Assembly (NCBI GenBank): GCA_020433805.1
Contig: JAGRBZ010000006.1
Coordinates: 1-64,000, forward strand
DNA from: Anaerolineae bacterium
GTDB lineage: Bacteria > Chloroflexota > Anaerolineae > 4572-78 > J111
DNA: 64,000 nt
Direction of reading: 5' to 3'
In this document: in pieces, positions 10,601 through 18,399 of the stretch
How the letters are laid out: every line of letters begins with the position of its first letter
How positions within the stretch are numbered: position 1 is the first letter of the stretch
Notes under the pieces: generated by a model
Databases searched by the model: none
What the model was told of the DNA's origin: nothing
Seen by the model: the letters and a program-made list of their open reading frames with translations, nothing else
Position numbers and translations under genes: made by a program

Positions 10601-12256
10601 AAGCTTATTAATGCTGTTGGCGATGCCATCCCCTACGTCATTGCCGATGAAAATCGAGTACAGCAAATTATGGTCAATCTAGTCGGCAATGCTATCAAGT
10701 TCACCGATGCCGGACAGATTGAAGTTTCGGCCCACACGGTGGCGGGTAACCTGGACAAACCGCAATTTGTTGCCGTCACGGTAACCGATACCGGGATGGG
10801 TATCCCGGCTGACGAGCAAGAGCGTATTTTCGAATCGTTTGAGCAGCTCGATGGCTCGACCGCCCGCGAATATGGTGGCACCGGCCTGGGTTTGTCAATT
10901 ACACGTCAGTTGGTGGAGATGCACGGCGGCACCGTCGCAGTTGACTCCACCGTAGGTCAAGGCTCGCGCTTTACCTTTACTTTGCCAATCTCGCCCGAGC
11001 AGCCGGACACCGTTCCTGATGCCAGCCCAATGGTGGCTCGCATCCTGCCTGATGCCGAACCATTGCTGCCTTCATCTAACGGCAGCGCCGTGCACTTTAC
11101 CGGCACCCGGCTTCGGATAGACAACGCCAAAATTTTGGTAGTCGATGATGAAGCGGTCAACCAGCAGGTGCTGGCCAACTATCTGGCCCTGCACAACGGC
11201 ACCATCATCCAGGCGATGAGCGGCACGGAAGCACTGTCTCTCATTGAGGACGGCCTTATGCCCGATCTGGTTTTGCTCGATGTTATGATGCCGCGCATGT
11301 CTGGCTTCGACGTGGCCCGTAAACTGCGCGAGCGCTTTGCACCCTACGAACTGCCCATTCTCATTTTAACCGCCAAAAATCGCACTGCTGATCTCATTGC
11401 CGGTTTCGAAGCCGGAGCTAACGATTATCTGGCTAAGCCATTTGACAAGCAGGAGCTTTTGGCGCGGGTAAACACCCTGCTTACGCTAAAAGAAATGGTC
11501 AAATCGCACGATCAATTAATGATGATTGAGCAAGAGCTAACCGTCGCCCGGCGCATCCAGCAGTCGATTTTGCCGACCAGCGTGCCGCACCTGCCCAAAC
11601 TGGATGTACAGGTTCGCTATCTGCCGATGGCCAGCGTCGGTGGTGATTACTATGATTTCTTTGCGGTTGATGATCAGCGGCTTGGAATTTTGGTCGCCGA
11701 TGTGTCGGGCCACGGTGTGCCGGCAGCGCTGGTCGCAGCGATGATCAAGATCGCTTTTTCGGTGCAGCAGCCCAACGCCCGCAGCGCCAGCATGGTATTG
11801 ACCAGCATGAACCACGTTTTGGTTGACCGCATTAGCAAGCAGTATCTGACTGCCGCCTACGTTTATATCAACCTGGCCACTCGTAAGTTGTTCCACGCCA
11901 GCGCCGGCCATTGGCCTCTACTTATCTGGAAGAAACAAGCTCAAGCGCTCCACCAACTTAAACCCGAAGGCTTCATTATGGGCTGGATGGCCGAAATCGA
12001 CTATAGTTCGGTCGAGTTCGACCTGGAACCGGGCGACCGGGTACTGCTTTACACGGACGCCATCATCGAAGCCCGCAGTCCGGCTGGAGAGCTGTTTGGC
12101 GAAGATCGATTCCACCAGCTAATCCGGGCCGGACAAACCCTCACCGCCGCCGAACTGGCCGACTCGATCCTTGATCACCTCCAGAACTGGTCGAAGCACA
12201 ACGGCAGATTTGAGGATGACCTGACCTTAATTGTTATTGATGTTCTGGACGAGTAA
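7664..12256 (+). CDS. giant hybrid sensor: two-component propeller, Y_Y_Y, histidine kinase, receiver, PP2C phosphatase
   Basis: 1530 residues, GTG start. A signal anchor at 27-42 ends in AQAQ. It is followed by 13 to 14 Reg_prop repeats (about 60-690; the recurring core is LWIGTxGGGLNRFD with a period near 47 residues), forming two periplasmic beta-propellers. A Y_Y_Y domain (about 756-808) and a membrane helix (828-850) lead to HisKA (His near 889 in TSHELRTP), HATPase (G-box TGMGIPADE, GGTGLGLSI), a receiver (phospho-acceptor Asp near 1206 in LLDVMMP) and a C-terminal SpoIIE/RsbU-type PP2C (about 1316-1525, with GGDYYDFF and DVSGHG). Hybrid proteins of this family usually end in an AraC DNA-binding domain; here the output is a Ser/Thr phosphatase, pointing to partner-switching control of a sigma or anti-sigma system. 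Confidence 0.9.
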   Translation: MNVKKSVSLKLTDGWSISRSVDGLINLKLIILIVLVLVGWPVDGAQAQSGNIRFDRISIEDGLSQSTIYAIAQDHHGFMWFGTQDGLNKFDGYNFTIYKHDPDDPTTIADNFVRAIYEDGNGVLWVGTDSGLNRFDRDTETFTRFKHDPTHDQSLSDNTVRVIYEDNTGLMWIGTEEGGLNRFNRDTETFIAYRHEPDNPDSLSHDNVWTLYEDTDGEFWIGTEGGGLNRFDRDTQTFTTYRHDPDDPDSLSNDDVSSIIEDTSGELWVGTAGGGLHQFVRTSETFIAYHFDEQDPTSLSDDNVRTLYEDGANRLWIGTRTGGLNRFDPISETFTRFLNDPASPNSLSANGVVSVYEDRGNVIWIGTNGGGLNKFNRAREAFVHYTNTLNDPNRLSDQMVWSITEDQTGALWIGTSSGLTQFDPDGGTSAQYHHDPNDPNSLSGDFIPVVIEGHDGTVWVGVDEGGLNKFDPTTKSFMAYRFDPTDPTSLSDDDVWSMHEDRNGTLWVGTWGGGLNKFNPDTATFTHYTHDLKDPGSISDDVIRTILDDQTGTLWVGTNGGGLNRFDPDTETFTHYTHDPEDPQTLTDNVVRTLYEDSSGILWIGTDGGGLNRFDRETETFRAYRERDGLPNDTIYGIQEDNEGHLWLSTNNGLARFDPDTGTVRNYNTSNGLQSNEFNQGAHGRGRDGALFFGGINGFNVFMPDQILDNPYLPPIVITDFQIFDQSIKLDQPLVDVTDLDLSYRDSVFSLEFAALDYTAPEQNRYAYMLEGFDKDWIDAGTRRFATYTNLDGGHYVFRVKGSNNDSVWNETGTSLNIAIAPPPWQTWWAYALYIIIAGAVVLAYVRYRTLAQAQEMERQRKELEQERRVARQLRRVDRLKDEFLANTSHELRTPLNGIIGLAESLREGVAGQLPEKANRDLSMIASSGRRLTNLVNDILDFSKLKNQQLELQLKPVGLKGMTGVVLDLCRPLIGTKPLKLINAVGDAIPYVIADENRVQQIMVNLVGNAIKFTDAGQIEVSAHTVAGNLDKPQFVAVTVTDTGMGIPADEQERIFESFEQLDGSTAREYGGTGLGLSITRQLVEMHGGTVAVDSTVGQGSRFTFTLPISPEQPDTVPDASPMVARILPDAEPLLPSSNGSAVHFTGTRLRIDNAKILVVDDEAVNQQVLANYLALHNGTIIQAMSGTEALSLIEDGLMPDLVLLDVMMPRMSGFDVARKLRERFAPYELPILILTAKNRTADLIAGFEAGANDYLAKPFDKQELLARVNTLLTLKEMVKSHDQLMMIEQELTVARRIQQSILPTSVPHLPKLDVQVRYLPMASVGGDYYDFFAVDDQRLGILVADVSGHGVPAALVAAMIKIAFSVQQPNARSASMVLTSMNHVLVDRISKQYLTAAYVYINLATRKLFHASAGHWPLLIWKKQAQALHQLKPEGFIMGWMAEIDYSSVEFDLEPGDRVLLYTDAIIEARSPAGELFGEDRFHQLIRAGQTLTAAELADSILDHLQNWSKHNGRFEDDLTLIVIDVLDE

Positions 12257-12318
12257 TTGATCAGCGATCATCAGTTAACTTAATTACAAAACTACTTTGG
12301 AGTTAGATAACTTCGGTA

Positions 12319-12359
12319 GTGCGTAGTGCGTAATTCGTAGTCAATTACGCACTACGCAC
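12319..12359. repeat. perfect 17-bp inverted repeat downstream of the giant sensor gene
   Basis: GTGCGTAGTGCGTAATT at 12319-12335 and its exact reverse complement at 12343-12359 enclose a 7-base loop. The hairpin lies between two same-strand genes. No T-run follows, so it is either a weak terminator or an interspersed repeat; a related fragment (ACTACGAATACGCACTACG) sits at about 7597-7615 before the sensor gene. Confidence 0.55.
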
Positions 12360-12427
12360 CAGGTTACCTATACCAATGGAAAGTTTTTTATTGTTATATT
12401 TACTATCTTCAACCTTTGGAGCAAACC

Positions 12428-13054
12428 ATGTCTAAAACCATTCTCTGCTACGGCGACTCAAACACCTGGGGCTACGACCCCGCTACCGAAGACCGATTTG
12501 ACCGTCACACCCGTTGGGCCGGCGTTATGCGCGACGTGCTGGGCGACGACTACTGGGTCATTGAAGAAGGACTCAACGGGCGCACCACCGTTTGGGATGA
12601 TCCCATTGAGGGCTATAAAAACGGCCACAGCTATCTCATCCCCTGCCTGGAAACCCACAAACCCATCGATCTGGTCATTATCATGCTCGGCACCAACGAC
12701 CTAAAAGTGCGCTTTTTCCTGCCGCCCAGCGACATCGCCAAAGGTGCCGGAGTTCTGGTCAATACCGTCCAAAAGAGCGACACCGGCCGCAATGAACAAG
12801 CCCCTCCCGTGCTTCTGTTGGCCCCGCCGGTCGTTGTCAAACTCACCGAATTTGAGGAAATGTTTGAAGGCGCCGAAGCCAAATCGGAAAAGTTCAGCCA
12901 ACACTTTAGAGAGATTGCCCAAGAGTACGGCTGCCACTTCTTAGACACCGCCCAAGTCATCCGGTCGAGTCCGCTCGACGGTATTCACTTTGAGGCTACC
13001 GAGCATCGTAAATTGGGTAAGGCCGTAGCGGCGAAGGTCAGGGAGATTGTTTGA
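12428..13054 (+). CDS. SGNH/GDSL hydrolase (arylesterase-like)
   Basis: 208 residues. Start ATG chosen because GGAG lies 9 bases upstream; an in-frame TTG 12 bases earlier lacks that spacing. SGNH blocks are clear: GDSNTWGY (block I, nucleophile Ser), GLNGRT (block II Gly), LGTNDLK (block III Asn) and DGIHF (block V Asp-His). Serine esterase or lipase of the acyl-CoA thioesterase/arylesterase group, cytoplasmic (no signal peptide). Confidence 0.85.
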   Translation: MSKTILCYGDSNTWGYDPATEDRFDRHTRWAGVMRDVLGDDYWVIEEGLNGRTTVWDDPIEGYKNGHSYLIPCLETHKPIDLVIIMLGTNDLKVRFFLPPSDIAKGAGVLVNTVQKSDTGRNEQAPPVLLLAPPVVVKLTEFEEMFEGAEAKSEKFSQHFREIAQEYGCHFLDTAQVIRSSPLDGIHFEATEHRKLGKAVAAKVREIV

Positions 13055-13381
13055 GAGCTTGTGGGTGCGTAAACTTGGGGAGTCTGCAAAGGGGAATGGG
13101 GTGGCGCAGTATATCCGTATTTCAAGCCTGCTGCCAAAGATAGTCTAACTGTCGCGAGCCGTCAACTCAGTCAATTCGCTTCGTCGGTGATTCGTATGGC
13201 CCGACACGACGGACAGTCCAATCAGTCAATCAATCTGATACGTGCGGCGTATATTTTCCAGATCGAGCACGCTGCTTTCGACATCGTATGAGGGTGCCGG
13301 ATCTGAGCGGCCACAGCCTCGTTGTTCAAAACGTAGGTGAAATCCGTTGCTGTTTTAACGAAGGTTTCAGACCTGGAGCGG
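13055..13381. other. intergenic, no gene seen
   Basis: 327 bp between convergent genes. Short ORFs here have no ribosome binding sites and no recognisable product. No strong hairpin terminator was found. Confidence 0.4.
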
Positions 13382-13678
13382 TTAAGGTGATTTGTGCTTA
13401 CGATCCGTATGCCCCAGTGATTTCTCCGGCGCAACTTGGTCGCGAACGCGCTGCTTTAGCTCGGTAATTTCCGGGAAGCGACCTTCTCCTGCTCGCGACC
13501 AGAGAAGTGTATCATCAACCTTCACTTCAAAGATACCACCGGTGCCAGGTATTAAAGCAACCTCCCCCAGTTCGGTCGAAAATGTAGTCAACAACTCTTG
13601 GGCCATCCACGCCGCCCGCAGCAGCCATCGACATTGGGTACAATATTGGATTGTTACTCTAGGTTGTTGGGCATTCAT
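13382..13678 (-). CDS. Rdx (SelT/SelW/SelH-like) family protein
   Basis: 98 residues from the Met at MNAQQPRV. The redox motif CTQC follows the first strand (VTIQYCTQCRW), in the CxxC position occupied by CxxU in selenoprotein W relatives; this is the all-cysteine form. The TGGIFEVKVDD block and the WSR...GRFPE tail are family-typical. A small thioredoxin-fold protein of presumed thiol redox function. An upstream in-frame Met would add 5 residues. Confidence 0.75.
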   Translation of the reverse strand: MNAQQPRVTIQYCTQCRWLLRAAWMAQELLTTFSTELGEVALIPGTGGIFEVKVDDTLLWSRAGEGRFPEITELKQRVRDQVAPEKSLGHTDRKHKSP

Positions 13679-13833
13679 TACGTTATTTCTCATTTCTTCT
13701 GTAAAGCAAAACGAAGTACTTGATCCACTCTGGCCGTTAAATAGTGCATGAATTTTGTCACATCAAAGGGGCAGAGTCAATTGTCAGTTTCGCACTATTC
13801 TAATGAAATTCCTCATATCGCTTTGATAAAGCT

Positions 13834-13861
13834 TTCACAATTGATTCTCACGTGGTATACT
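13834..13861 (+). promoter_or_regulatory. sigma70-type promoter of the inositol-phosphate synthase gene
   Basis: TTCACA (13834-13839) and TATACT (13856-13861) are 16 bp apart, 47 bp before a GAGGAG ribosome binding site. Inferred from consensus only. Confidence 0.55.
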
Positions 13862-13914
13862 CTCCATCCTAAATTTAGTTACATAATAAATCCAAAAAAA
13901 GAGGAGCTTCATTC

Positions 13915-15039
13915 ATGAGTAAAGTTCGTGTGGCTATCATCGGCGTCGGAAACTGCGCCTCATCTTTGGTGCAAGGTGTCACGTTTTACAAAGATGCGCC
14001 CAAAGATGAAATAATACCCGGCCTTATGCACGTGGAATTAGGCGGCTACCATGTCGGTGATATCGAATTCACGGCTGCATTTGATATCGACCAAAACAAA
14101 GTGGGCAAAGATCTATCGGAAGCAATTTGGGTTGAGCCAAACAACACCATCAAATTCGCCGATGTCCCTCACCTGGGCGTACCCGTTTATCGCGGGATGA
14201 CCCATGACGGTTTGGGCAAATACGTAAGCCAGAAAGTCAAAAAAGCTGCCGGCCCAACCGACGATATTGTTAGCATTTTGAAGGAGACAAAAACGGATGT
14301 AGTTATCAGCTACCTGCCGGTCGGTTCGGAAATGGCAACCAAGTGGTATGTAGAACAAATTCTTAAGGCCGGCTGTGGTTTTGTTAACTGCGTGCCGGTA
14401 TTTATTGCCCGTGAACTGTACTGGCAGAAACGTTTCGAAGAGAATCGTCTGCCCATAGTGGGTGACGATATTAAAAGCCAGGTCGGGGCAACCATCGTCC
14501 ACCGTGTTTTGACGCGACTGTTCCGCGATCGCGGTGTTAAAGTCGAGCGAACCAGCCAGCTTAATGTCGGCGGTAATATGGACTTTTACAACATGCTCGA
14601 ACGGGAACGGCTGGAAAGCAAGAAAATCTCCAAGACCAACGCTGTCACCTCTCAGCTCGATTACGAACTGCCCGAAAACGACGTTTACATTGGCCCGAGT
14701 GACTATGTTCCCTGGTTGACCGACCGCAAGTGGGCTCATATTCGCCTGGAGGGCCGTACCTTTGGCGATGTGCCGCTCAACTTAGAGCTTAAACTAGAAG
14801 TCTGGGACAGCCCCAACTCGGCCGGCGTGGTTATCGATGCCGTACGTTGCGCCAAACTGGCTCTCGATCGGGGTATTGGTGGTTCGTTGTTAGCGCCGTC
14901 GGCCTATTTTATGAAATCACCGCCGGTGCAATACAAAGACGGCGAAGCTTTAGAACGTCTGGAAGCTTTTATCGCCAATCAGGAGGAAACATTCGCTATC
15001 ACTCCCCCTATATCGGAAGACACTGAGCTGTCTGAATAA
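13915..15039 (+). CDS. ino1: inositol-3-phosphate synthase
   Basis: 374 residues. The Rossmann NAD-binding start is [13 protein letters not shown]; later blocks [19 protein letters not shown] and [19 protein letters not shown] are signatures of the actino/archaeal-type myo-inositol-1-phosphate synthase, which converts glucose 6-phosphate to inositol 3-phosphate with internal NAD redox. The product feeds phosphoinositide-type lipids or compatible solutes. The gene has a strong GAGGAG site. It is the last host gene before the prophage, and a terminator sits just downstream. Confidence 0.93.
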   Translation: MSKVRVAIIGVGNCASSLVQGVTFYKDAPKDEIIPGLMHVELGGYHVGDIEFTAAFDIDQNKVGKDLSEAIWVEPNNTIKFADVPHLGVPVYRGMTHDGLGKYVSQKVKKAAGPTDDIVSILKETKTDVVISYLPVGSEMATKWYVEQILKAGCGFVNCVPVFIARELYWQKRFEENRLPIVGDDIKSQVGATIVHRVLTRLFRDRGVKVERTSQLNVGGNMDFYNMLERERLESKKISKTNAVTSQLDYELPENDVYIGPSDYVPWLTDRKWAHIRLEGRTFGDVPLNLELKLEVWDSPNSAGVVIDAVRCAKLALDRGIGGSLLAPSAYFMKSPPVQYKDGEALERLEAFIANQEETFAITPPISEDTELSE

Positions 15040-15150
15040 ATCAGGAGTTTTGGAGATGAGGAGATGACTGTACTCTCTCTTCATCTCCAGTAGTTATCCA
15101 ATAACCTTGCATACTTAAAAATAGAAAAAGATAATAACTGCCAAAACAAA

Positions 15151-15178
15151 AAAACGCACTTAGTTAAGTGCGTTTTTT
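15151..15178. terminator. bidirectional intrinsic terminator at the prophage left edge
   Basis: AAAACGCACT and AGTGCGTTTT form a perfect stem with A-run and T-run on opposite sides, so it works both ways. It ends the ino1 transcript. Before integration it would have lain just 3' of the tRNA-Gly gene on the other strand, so it probably was that tRNA's terminator. Confidence 0.8.
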
Positions 15179-15186
15179 AGAGCGGG
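15177..15186. other. attL core
   Basis: TTAGAGCGGG, identical to the right-end copy. The following phage bases (GGAGACTCGGA) imitate the T-arm end of the tRNA-Gly gene (TGAGATTCGAA), as expected of an attP that copies a tRNA 3' end. Confidence 0.7.
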
Positions 15187-15212
15187 TAAGGAGACTCGGA
15201 TGTGAGGCCGAG

Positions 15213-16382
15213 TTAGCAGGTTTCGAACCCAACCTGTAGGCGATACTCCTTGATGCTCCCCCCGGGGGCGATACAGATGCTGTGGGGTAAAAAAACCTGG
15301 TTCAGAAATCGTTTTAGGTCCGGCTGCTCCAAATGAGGCACGACAAGACCGAGGTTGTCGGAGACTCTCATGGCGAGGGACCACTGAGAGCGATTGGTTG
15401 AACCGCGAATATTGGACAATAGCTCGATGACGCGGGCTTCCAGATCGGCGGCGGGGATGGCATGTTCCGGGCCGGGGCCGAGGGCGCGATAGTAGCCGTA
15501 CTTGCCTCTGGTTAACGAGCCGGACATTTTTTTGTTGTAGACGGTGGACCAGAGCAGCCCGCTGAGTAGCCAGAAATGGCGGGTTCGCGAACCACCGCTG
15601 CCGCGCTCATCGAGGAGTTGTTGGACAGCGGTGAATGTTTCTTCGTTGACCAGTGGCGGATGATCGCCTGTGTATAGCTCCCCTCTCCATGCAAACTCGC
15701 CTATATAAAACCTATTACGGAATATCCTTTGCCAATAAGGAGCAGTGAATGGCTTGTTGTCGTCTTTTGCAAGACCTTCAGCTTTGGATTTTTCGCCCCA
15801 GGATTGGAGTGTGTAGTCTCCGCCCGCGAAGGCAACAAAGGCCTGAGCTATGACCGGGGCGTATTTGGGGTCGATGATGATGTTTTTGTCGAGGTCTCGG
15901 GTGTAACCTATCGGCAGTCTTCCCCCTGGAAATCTACCGCTTTTAGCCTTTTGTGATTGCCCCTTTGTGACCTCTCTTGACAGGTTGGCAGAGTAGAATT
16001 CATTGACCGCGCCGATGATACCGGCGACCATGCGCGACTCGGCGCTGTCGTCGTTGAGGAATGGTTCGGTGACGGAGAGGATTTTTTTGCCGGCTGTTTC
16101 GAGGCGGTCGCGGTAGACGAGCCAATCGAGGAGGTTGCGGGCAATTCGGTCGGATTTGTGGATGAGGACCGCGTCAGCAGCGCCGGCCGCGACGATCTGG
16201 ATCATCGCTTGAAAGGCCGGGCGCTGGTCGGTGCGAGCGGAGACGCCGGGTTCAACGAAGACGCGGACGACTTCGTAACCTTGGGTAGCGGCCCACTGCC
16301 GGCACTGTTCTTCTTGTGCTTCTAGGCTGTAGCCTCCCACCTGCTCTGCGCTGCTGACGCGGGTGTAGATGACGACTCTCAT
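15213..16382 (-). CDS. int: serine recombinase (phage integrase)
   Basis: 389 residues. The resolvase catalytic domain (about 2-150) has the active Ser in YTRVSSAEQ and the IHKSDRIARNLLD block. A recombinase domain (about 165-260) follows, with FPGGRLPIGY and a YWQRIFRNRFYIGEF. The zinc-ribbon region (about 270-300) has lost its cysteines: where relatives have CGxCG, this protein reads SGLLWSTVYNKKMSG. Position next to attL marks it as the integrase. It is the last gene of the leftward early operon and overlaps its upstream neighbour by 4 bases. Confidence 0.88.
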   Translation of the reverse strand: MRVVIYTRVSSAEQVGGYSLEAQEEQCRQWAATQGYEVVRVFVEPGVSARTDQRPAFQAMIQIVAAGAADAVLIHKSDRIARNLLDWLVYRDRLETAGKKILSVTEPFLNDDSAESRMVAGIIGAVNEFYSANLSREVTKGQSQKAKSGRFPGGRLPIGYTRDLDKNIIIDPKYAPVIAQAFVAFAGGDYTLQSWGEKSKAEGLAKDDNKPFTAPYWQRIFRNRFYIGEFAWRGELYTGDHPPLVNEETFTAVQQLLDERGSGGSRTRHFWLLSGLLWSTVYNKKMSGSLTRGKYGYYRALGPGPEHAIPAADLEARVIELLSNIRGSTNRSQWSLAMRVSDNLGLVVPHLEQPDLKRFLNQVFLPHSICIAPGGSIKEYRLQVGFETC

Positions 16383-16624
16383 TTACCTTGGGGTAGGTCA
16401 AGCATTTTTGCTACGGTCTCTTCGTTGACCTGAGCGAAGTCAGCGATGAGGCCGGTCTGATCGTGTACAAATTGTTTGGCCGATTGTCTATCTCCCTCGG
16501 CTAAGTTTTTAGGGGGGCGGACGTAGTCGGTTATGGCCAGAACGGTGATGGCAGCAATCAGCCGGCGGATGGGATCGTAGTGAGCGGGGACTCGTCCGGA
16601 AATGCGTTTGGGGATGGATAGCAT
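16379..16624 (-). CDS. small unknown early phage protein
   Basis: 81 residues, overlapping both neighbours by 1-4 bases, so translationally coupled in the early operon just before the integrase. A predicted hydrophobic helix (RRLIAAITVLAIT) lies near 20-33. No motif that I recognise; a role as recombination directionality factor is possible from position alone, but nothing in the sequence shows it. Confidence 0.65.
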   Translation of the reverse strand: MLSIPKRISGRVPAHYDPIRRLIAAITVLAITDYVRPPKNLAEGDRQSAKQFVHDQTGLIADFAQVNEETVAKMLDLPQGK

Positions 16625-16920
16625 TACTCCTCCTCCGGCATCTTACCTGATAGGTCGAGTGGTTCAGCGTCTGGCCAGACGAGTTTTCTATATCGAGCAA
16701 GTTCTTCGATGATAAAACCCAAGGTGTCGGGACTTTTGTAGCGCATCAGCATGGGGATGTCTTCAAGGCCAGGGAGCTTGATGGCGAAGTGGACCTGGGT
16801 CGGACTTTTACCGTCGGTTCGAGGTGACCACGCTCCGATTTGGATTTCAGGCTCGATGAGTTTAGCGAAGCCGGGTTTGGCTTTTTTATTTCGTTTGACT
16901 TCTCCTCTAGCTTTAGCCAC
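16624..16920 (-). CDS. unknown early phage protein
   Basis: 98 residues with a basic N-terminus (KARGEVKRNKKAKPGF) and an acidic tail (SGKMPEEE). Its middle reads as mixed beta and alpha structure. Stop and start overlap neighbouring genes. Function not recognised. Confidence 0.65.
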   Translation of the reverse strand: MAKARGEVKRNKKAKPGFAKLIEPEIQIGAWSPRTDGKSPTQVHFAIKLPGLEDIPMLMRYKSPDTLGFIIEELARYRKLVWPDAEPLDLSGKMPEEE

Positions 16921-17206
16921 GGCCGTTCTCCTTGGTTTGCATTTGATCTTCGAACACAGCTTCAGCTATCCAGGCTTCGATGTAAACTTCTTGGAAGGTT
17001 TGCTTTTCGATGGAACAGGCATTGAAAAGTTTTTGGTAGTTGACAACGGTCTCGACGTGATGGGTGGCGACTTCCTCTGGGTTGATGTTGTAGCCGAGGC
17101 CGGCGTGGAATACGAGGGGGTAGTAGTCGAATGGGTGGTTGATGGTGACCTCGCCGGCCGGGCCGAAGGTTACTTCGATGGGGTTTTGTTTGTTCGCGTT
17201 GTTCAT
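16913..17206 (-). CDS. unknown early phage protein
   Basis: 97 residues with start preceded by AAGGAGATCCTAAG. It includes a hydrophobic-aromatic stretch (PFDYYPLVFHAGLGYNI). It overlaps the next gene by 8 bases. Not recognised. Confidence 0.65.
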   Translation of the reverse strand: MNNANKQNPIEVTFGPAGEVTINHPFDYYPLVFHAGLGYNINPEEVATHHVETVVNYQKLFNACSIEKQTFQEVYIEAWIAEAVFEDQMQTKENGRG

Positions 17207-17207
17207 C

Positions 17208-17579
17208 TTAGGATCTCCTTGGTAAAAATTTCAGATAGACACGTCCTTCTCTTTGCTTCGGGGGGCGACAGCCGTAGACGTTCGATTTTTCGATCAACTC
17301 CCAAGGTAGTTTTGAACGCTTGATTAAGTTGATCAGATCGCCAGCGGCTTCTTCTATTATCTCTCCGTCAGCCCATACTCGGATCATGACAAGAGGAGTT
17401 GGATCGTCGGCCTCTTCTGGCTCGAAGTACTCCCACTGCTTCGCGGAGCTGTCCCAGAAGTATCCTTCCTCTTGAAGGTAGGTATACAGTGTTTCTTGGT
17501 CATCGAGGCGGGCTAACTCTTTTTGCGTGTGTTGATAGGTGTTTAGTGCCTGGCTGTATTTCGCGGTCATTCTAGGCAT
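17208..17579 (-). CDS. unknown early phage protein with coiled-coil N-terminus
   Basis: 123 residues. Residues 5-40 look helical (SQALNTYQHTQKELARLDDQ), the remainder mixed. The start uses AAGGAGATCGACC, a site shared with the next downstream-facing junction, and lies inside the last codons of the upstream gene. Not recognised. Confidence 0.65.
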   Translation of the reverse strand: MPRMTAKYSQALNTYQHTQKELARLDDQETLYTYLQEEGYFWDSSAKQWEYFEPEEADDPTPLVMIRVWADGEIIEEAAGDLINLIKRSKLPWELIEKSNVYGCRPPKQREGRVYLKFLPRRS

Positions 17580-17910
17580 GGTCGATCTCCTTGCCGCCGG
17601 GGTATGCTACGCCACAAACTTCGCTTTGGCCGGGGATGACGCGAGGTTGCCCCCGGTGTAGCCAGCCGTGCTTTTTGTCCCAAACAATACCCTGCCTACA
17701 CCAGTAGCAGGTGACATCGGATCGGTTTCGTAGTTCGGCTAAAATCGCATGGGTTCGGCCAACAAGATCGTCACCAACGTAATCACATTCCGGCGCGTGG
17801 ATACCGACAGACTCGATGCACTCATCTCGTAGGGCGTCCAAATCTTCCTCTATGCCAGTTAATTGAGCTTGCAGCGCGGAGGTGTCTGCGTATTTTAAAT
17901 CGTTACTCAT
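17572..17910 (-). CDS. unknown early phage protein with a CxxC pair
   Basis: 112 residues. CYWC near residue 67, together with Cys residues at the ECDY and EVCG positions, could bind a metal. The C-terminal codons for KEIDH double as the ribosome binding site and start of the next gene; the same KEIDH tail ends the preceding gene too, so the AAGGAGATCGACCATG junction is duplicated. Function unknown. Confidence 0.65.
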   Translation of the reverse strand: MSNDLKYADTSALQAQLTGIEEDLDALRDECIESVGIHAPECDYVGDDLVGRTHAILAELRNRSDVTCYWCRQGIVWDKKHGWLHRGQPRVIPGQSEVCGVAYPGGKEIDHA

Positions 17911-18238
17911 GGTCGATCTCCTTGGGCCAACCTTGTTGCCGAGCTAATTCGAATTCTTCTTTAGTGATTTGACGGGTAGCGTCGACAATAGAGAACATGC
18001 CAAGTTCTCCGTCGGGACACCATTGGCTGTATCCTCTGACGAGAAAAAAGCCTTCTTCGTAGGGTGGCTCGCCTTCTTCGGGGGTGTTAGTGATGATTTC
18101 GCCGTAGATGGTTGGGCCAGTGTAGTTCTGGTCTCCCACGTAAGGGGATTTGATAAGGTAGTAGTCGCCAGGCTTGAGGGCGAGTTGCCAGTCTTTGGCT
18201 GTGACTTGTTGGCCTGTGATAAGATTTGTGAATTTCAT
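17903..18238 (-). CDS. unknown early phage protein
   Basis: 111 residues, beta-rich by eye (GDYYLIKSPYVGDQNY, GFFLVRGYSQW). First gene after the structured gap at 18239-18357, with AAGGAGAACACCT before the start. Ends in the KEIDH tail that carries the next gene's ribosome binding site. Not recognised. Confidence 0.65.
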   Translation of the reverse strand: MKFTNLITGQQVTAKDWQLALKPGDYYLIKSPYVGDQNYTGPTIYGEIITNTPEEGEPPYEEGFFLVRGYSQWCPDGELGMFSIVDATRQITKEEFELARQQGWPKEIDHE

Positions 18239-18276
18239 AGGTGTTCTCCTTGCATAAATAAAGATTATTTATAGAA

Positions 18277-18399
18277 AAACGGGTTCGGCGGGGGTACCGT
18301 AAGCCCCCCGTAAAACTTGAGAAACGCGGCCCCTGCGCCGAACCGGTTACGATACCTTTACGGGGCCTCCGCCGAACCCGTTACGGACGGTTCGGTAGG
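18277..18399. repeat. nested inverted repeats, iteron-like CCGAACC motifs
   Basis: AACGGGTTCGGCGG near 18278 pairs with CCGCCGAACCCGTT near 18369, and inside these CCCCGTAAA (about 18306) pairs with TTTACGGGG (about 18357). The motif GCCGAACC(C)GTTACG appears twice in direct orientation (18335-18351, 18368-18386), and degenerate inverted copies lie at both edges. The block spans the short gap after the FtsK-like gene and its last codons. Possible binding array for a replication or segregation protein. Confidence 0.55.

Noticed and set aside
13222-13434. 70-residue reverse ORF
   Set aside because: Runs into the Rdx gene in another frame, without a ribosome binding site or recognisable features.
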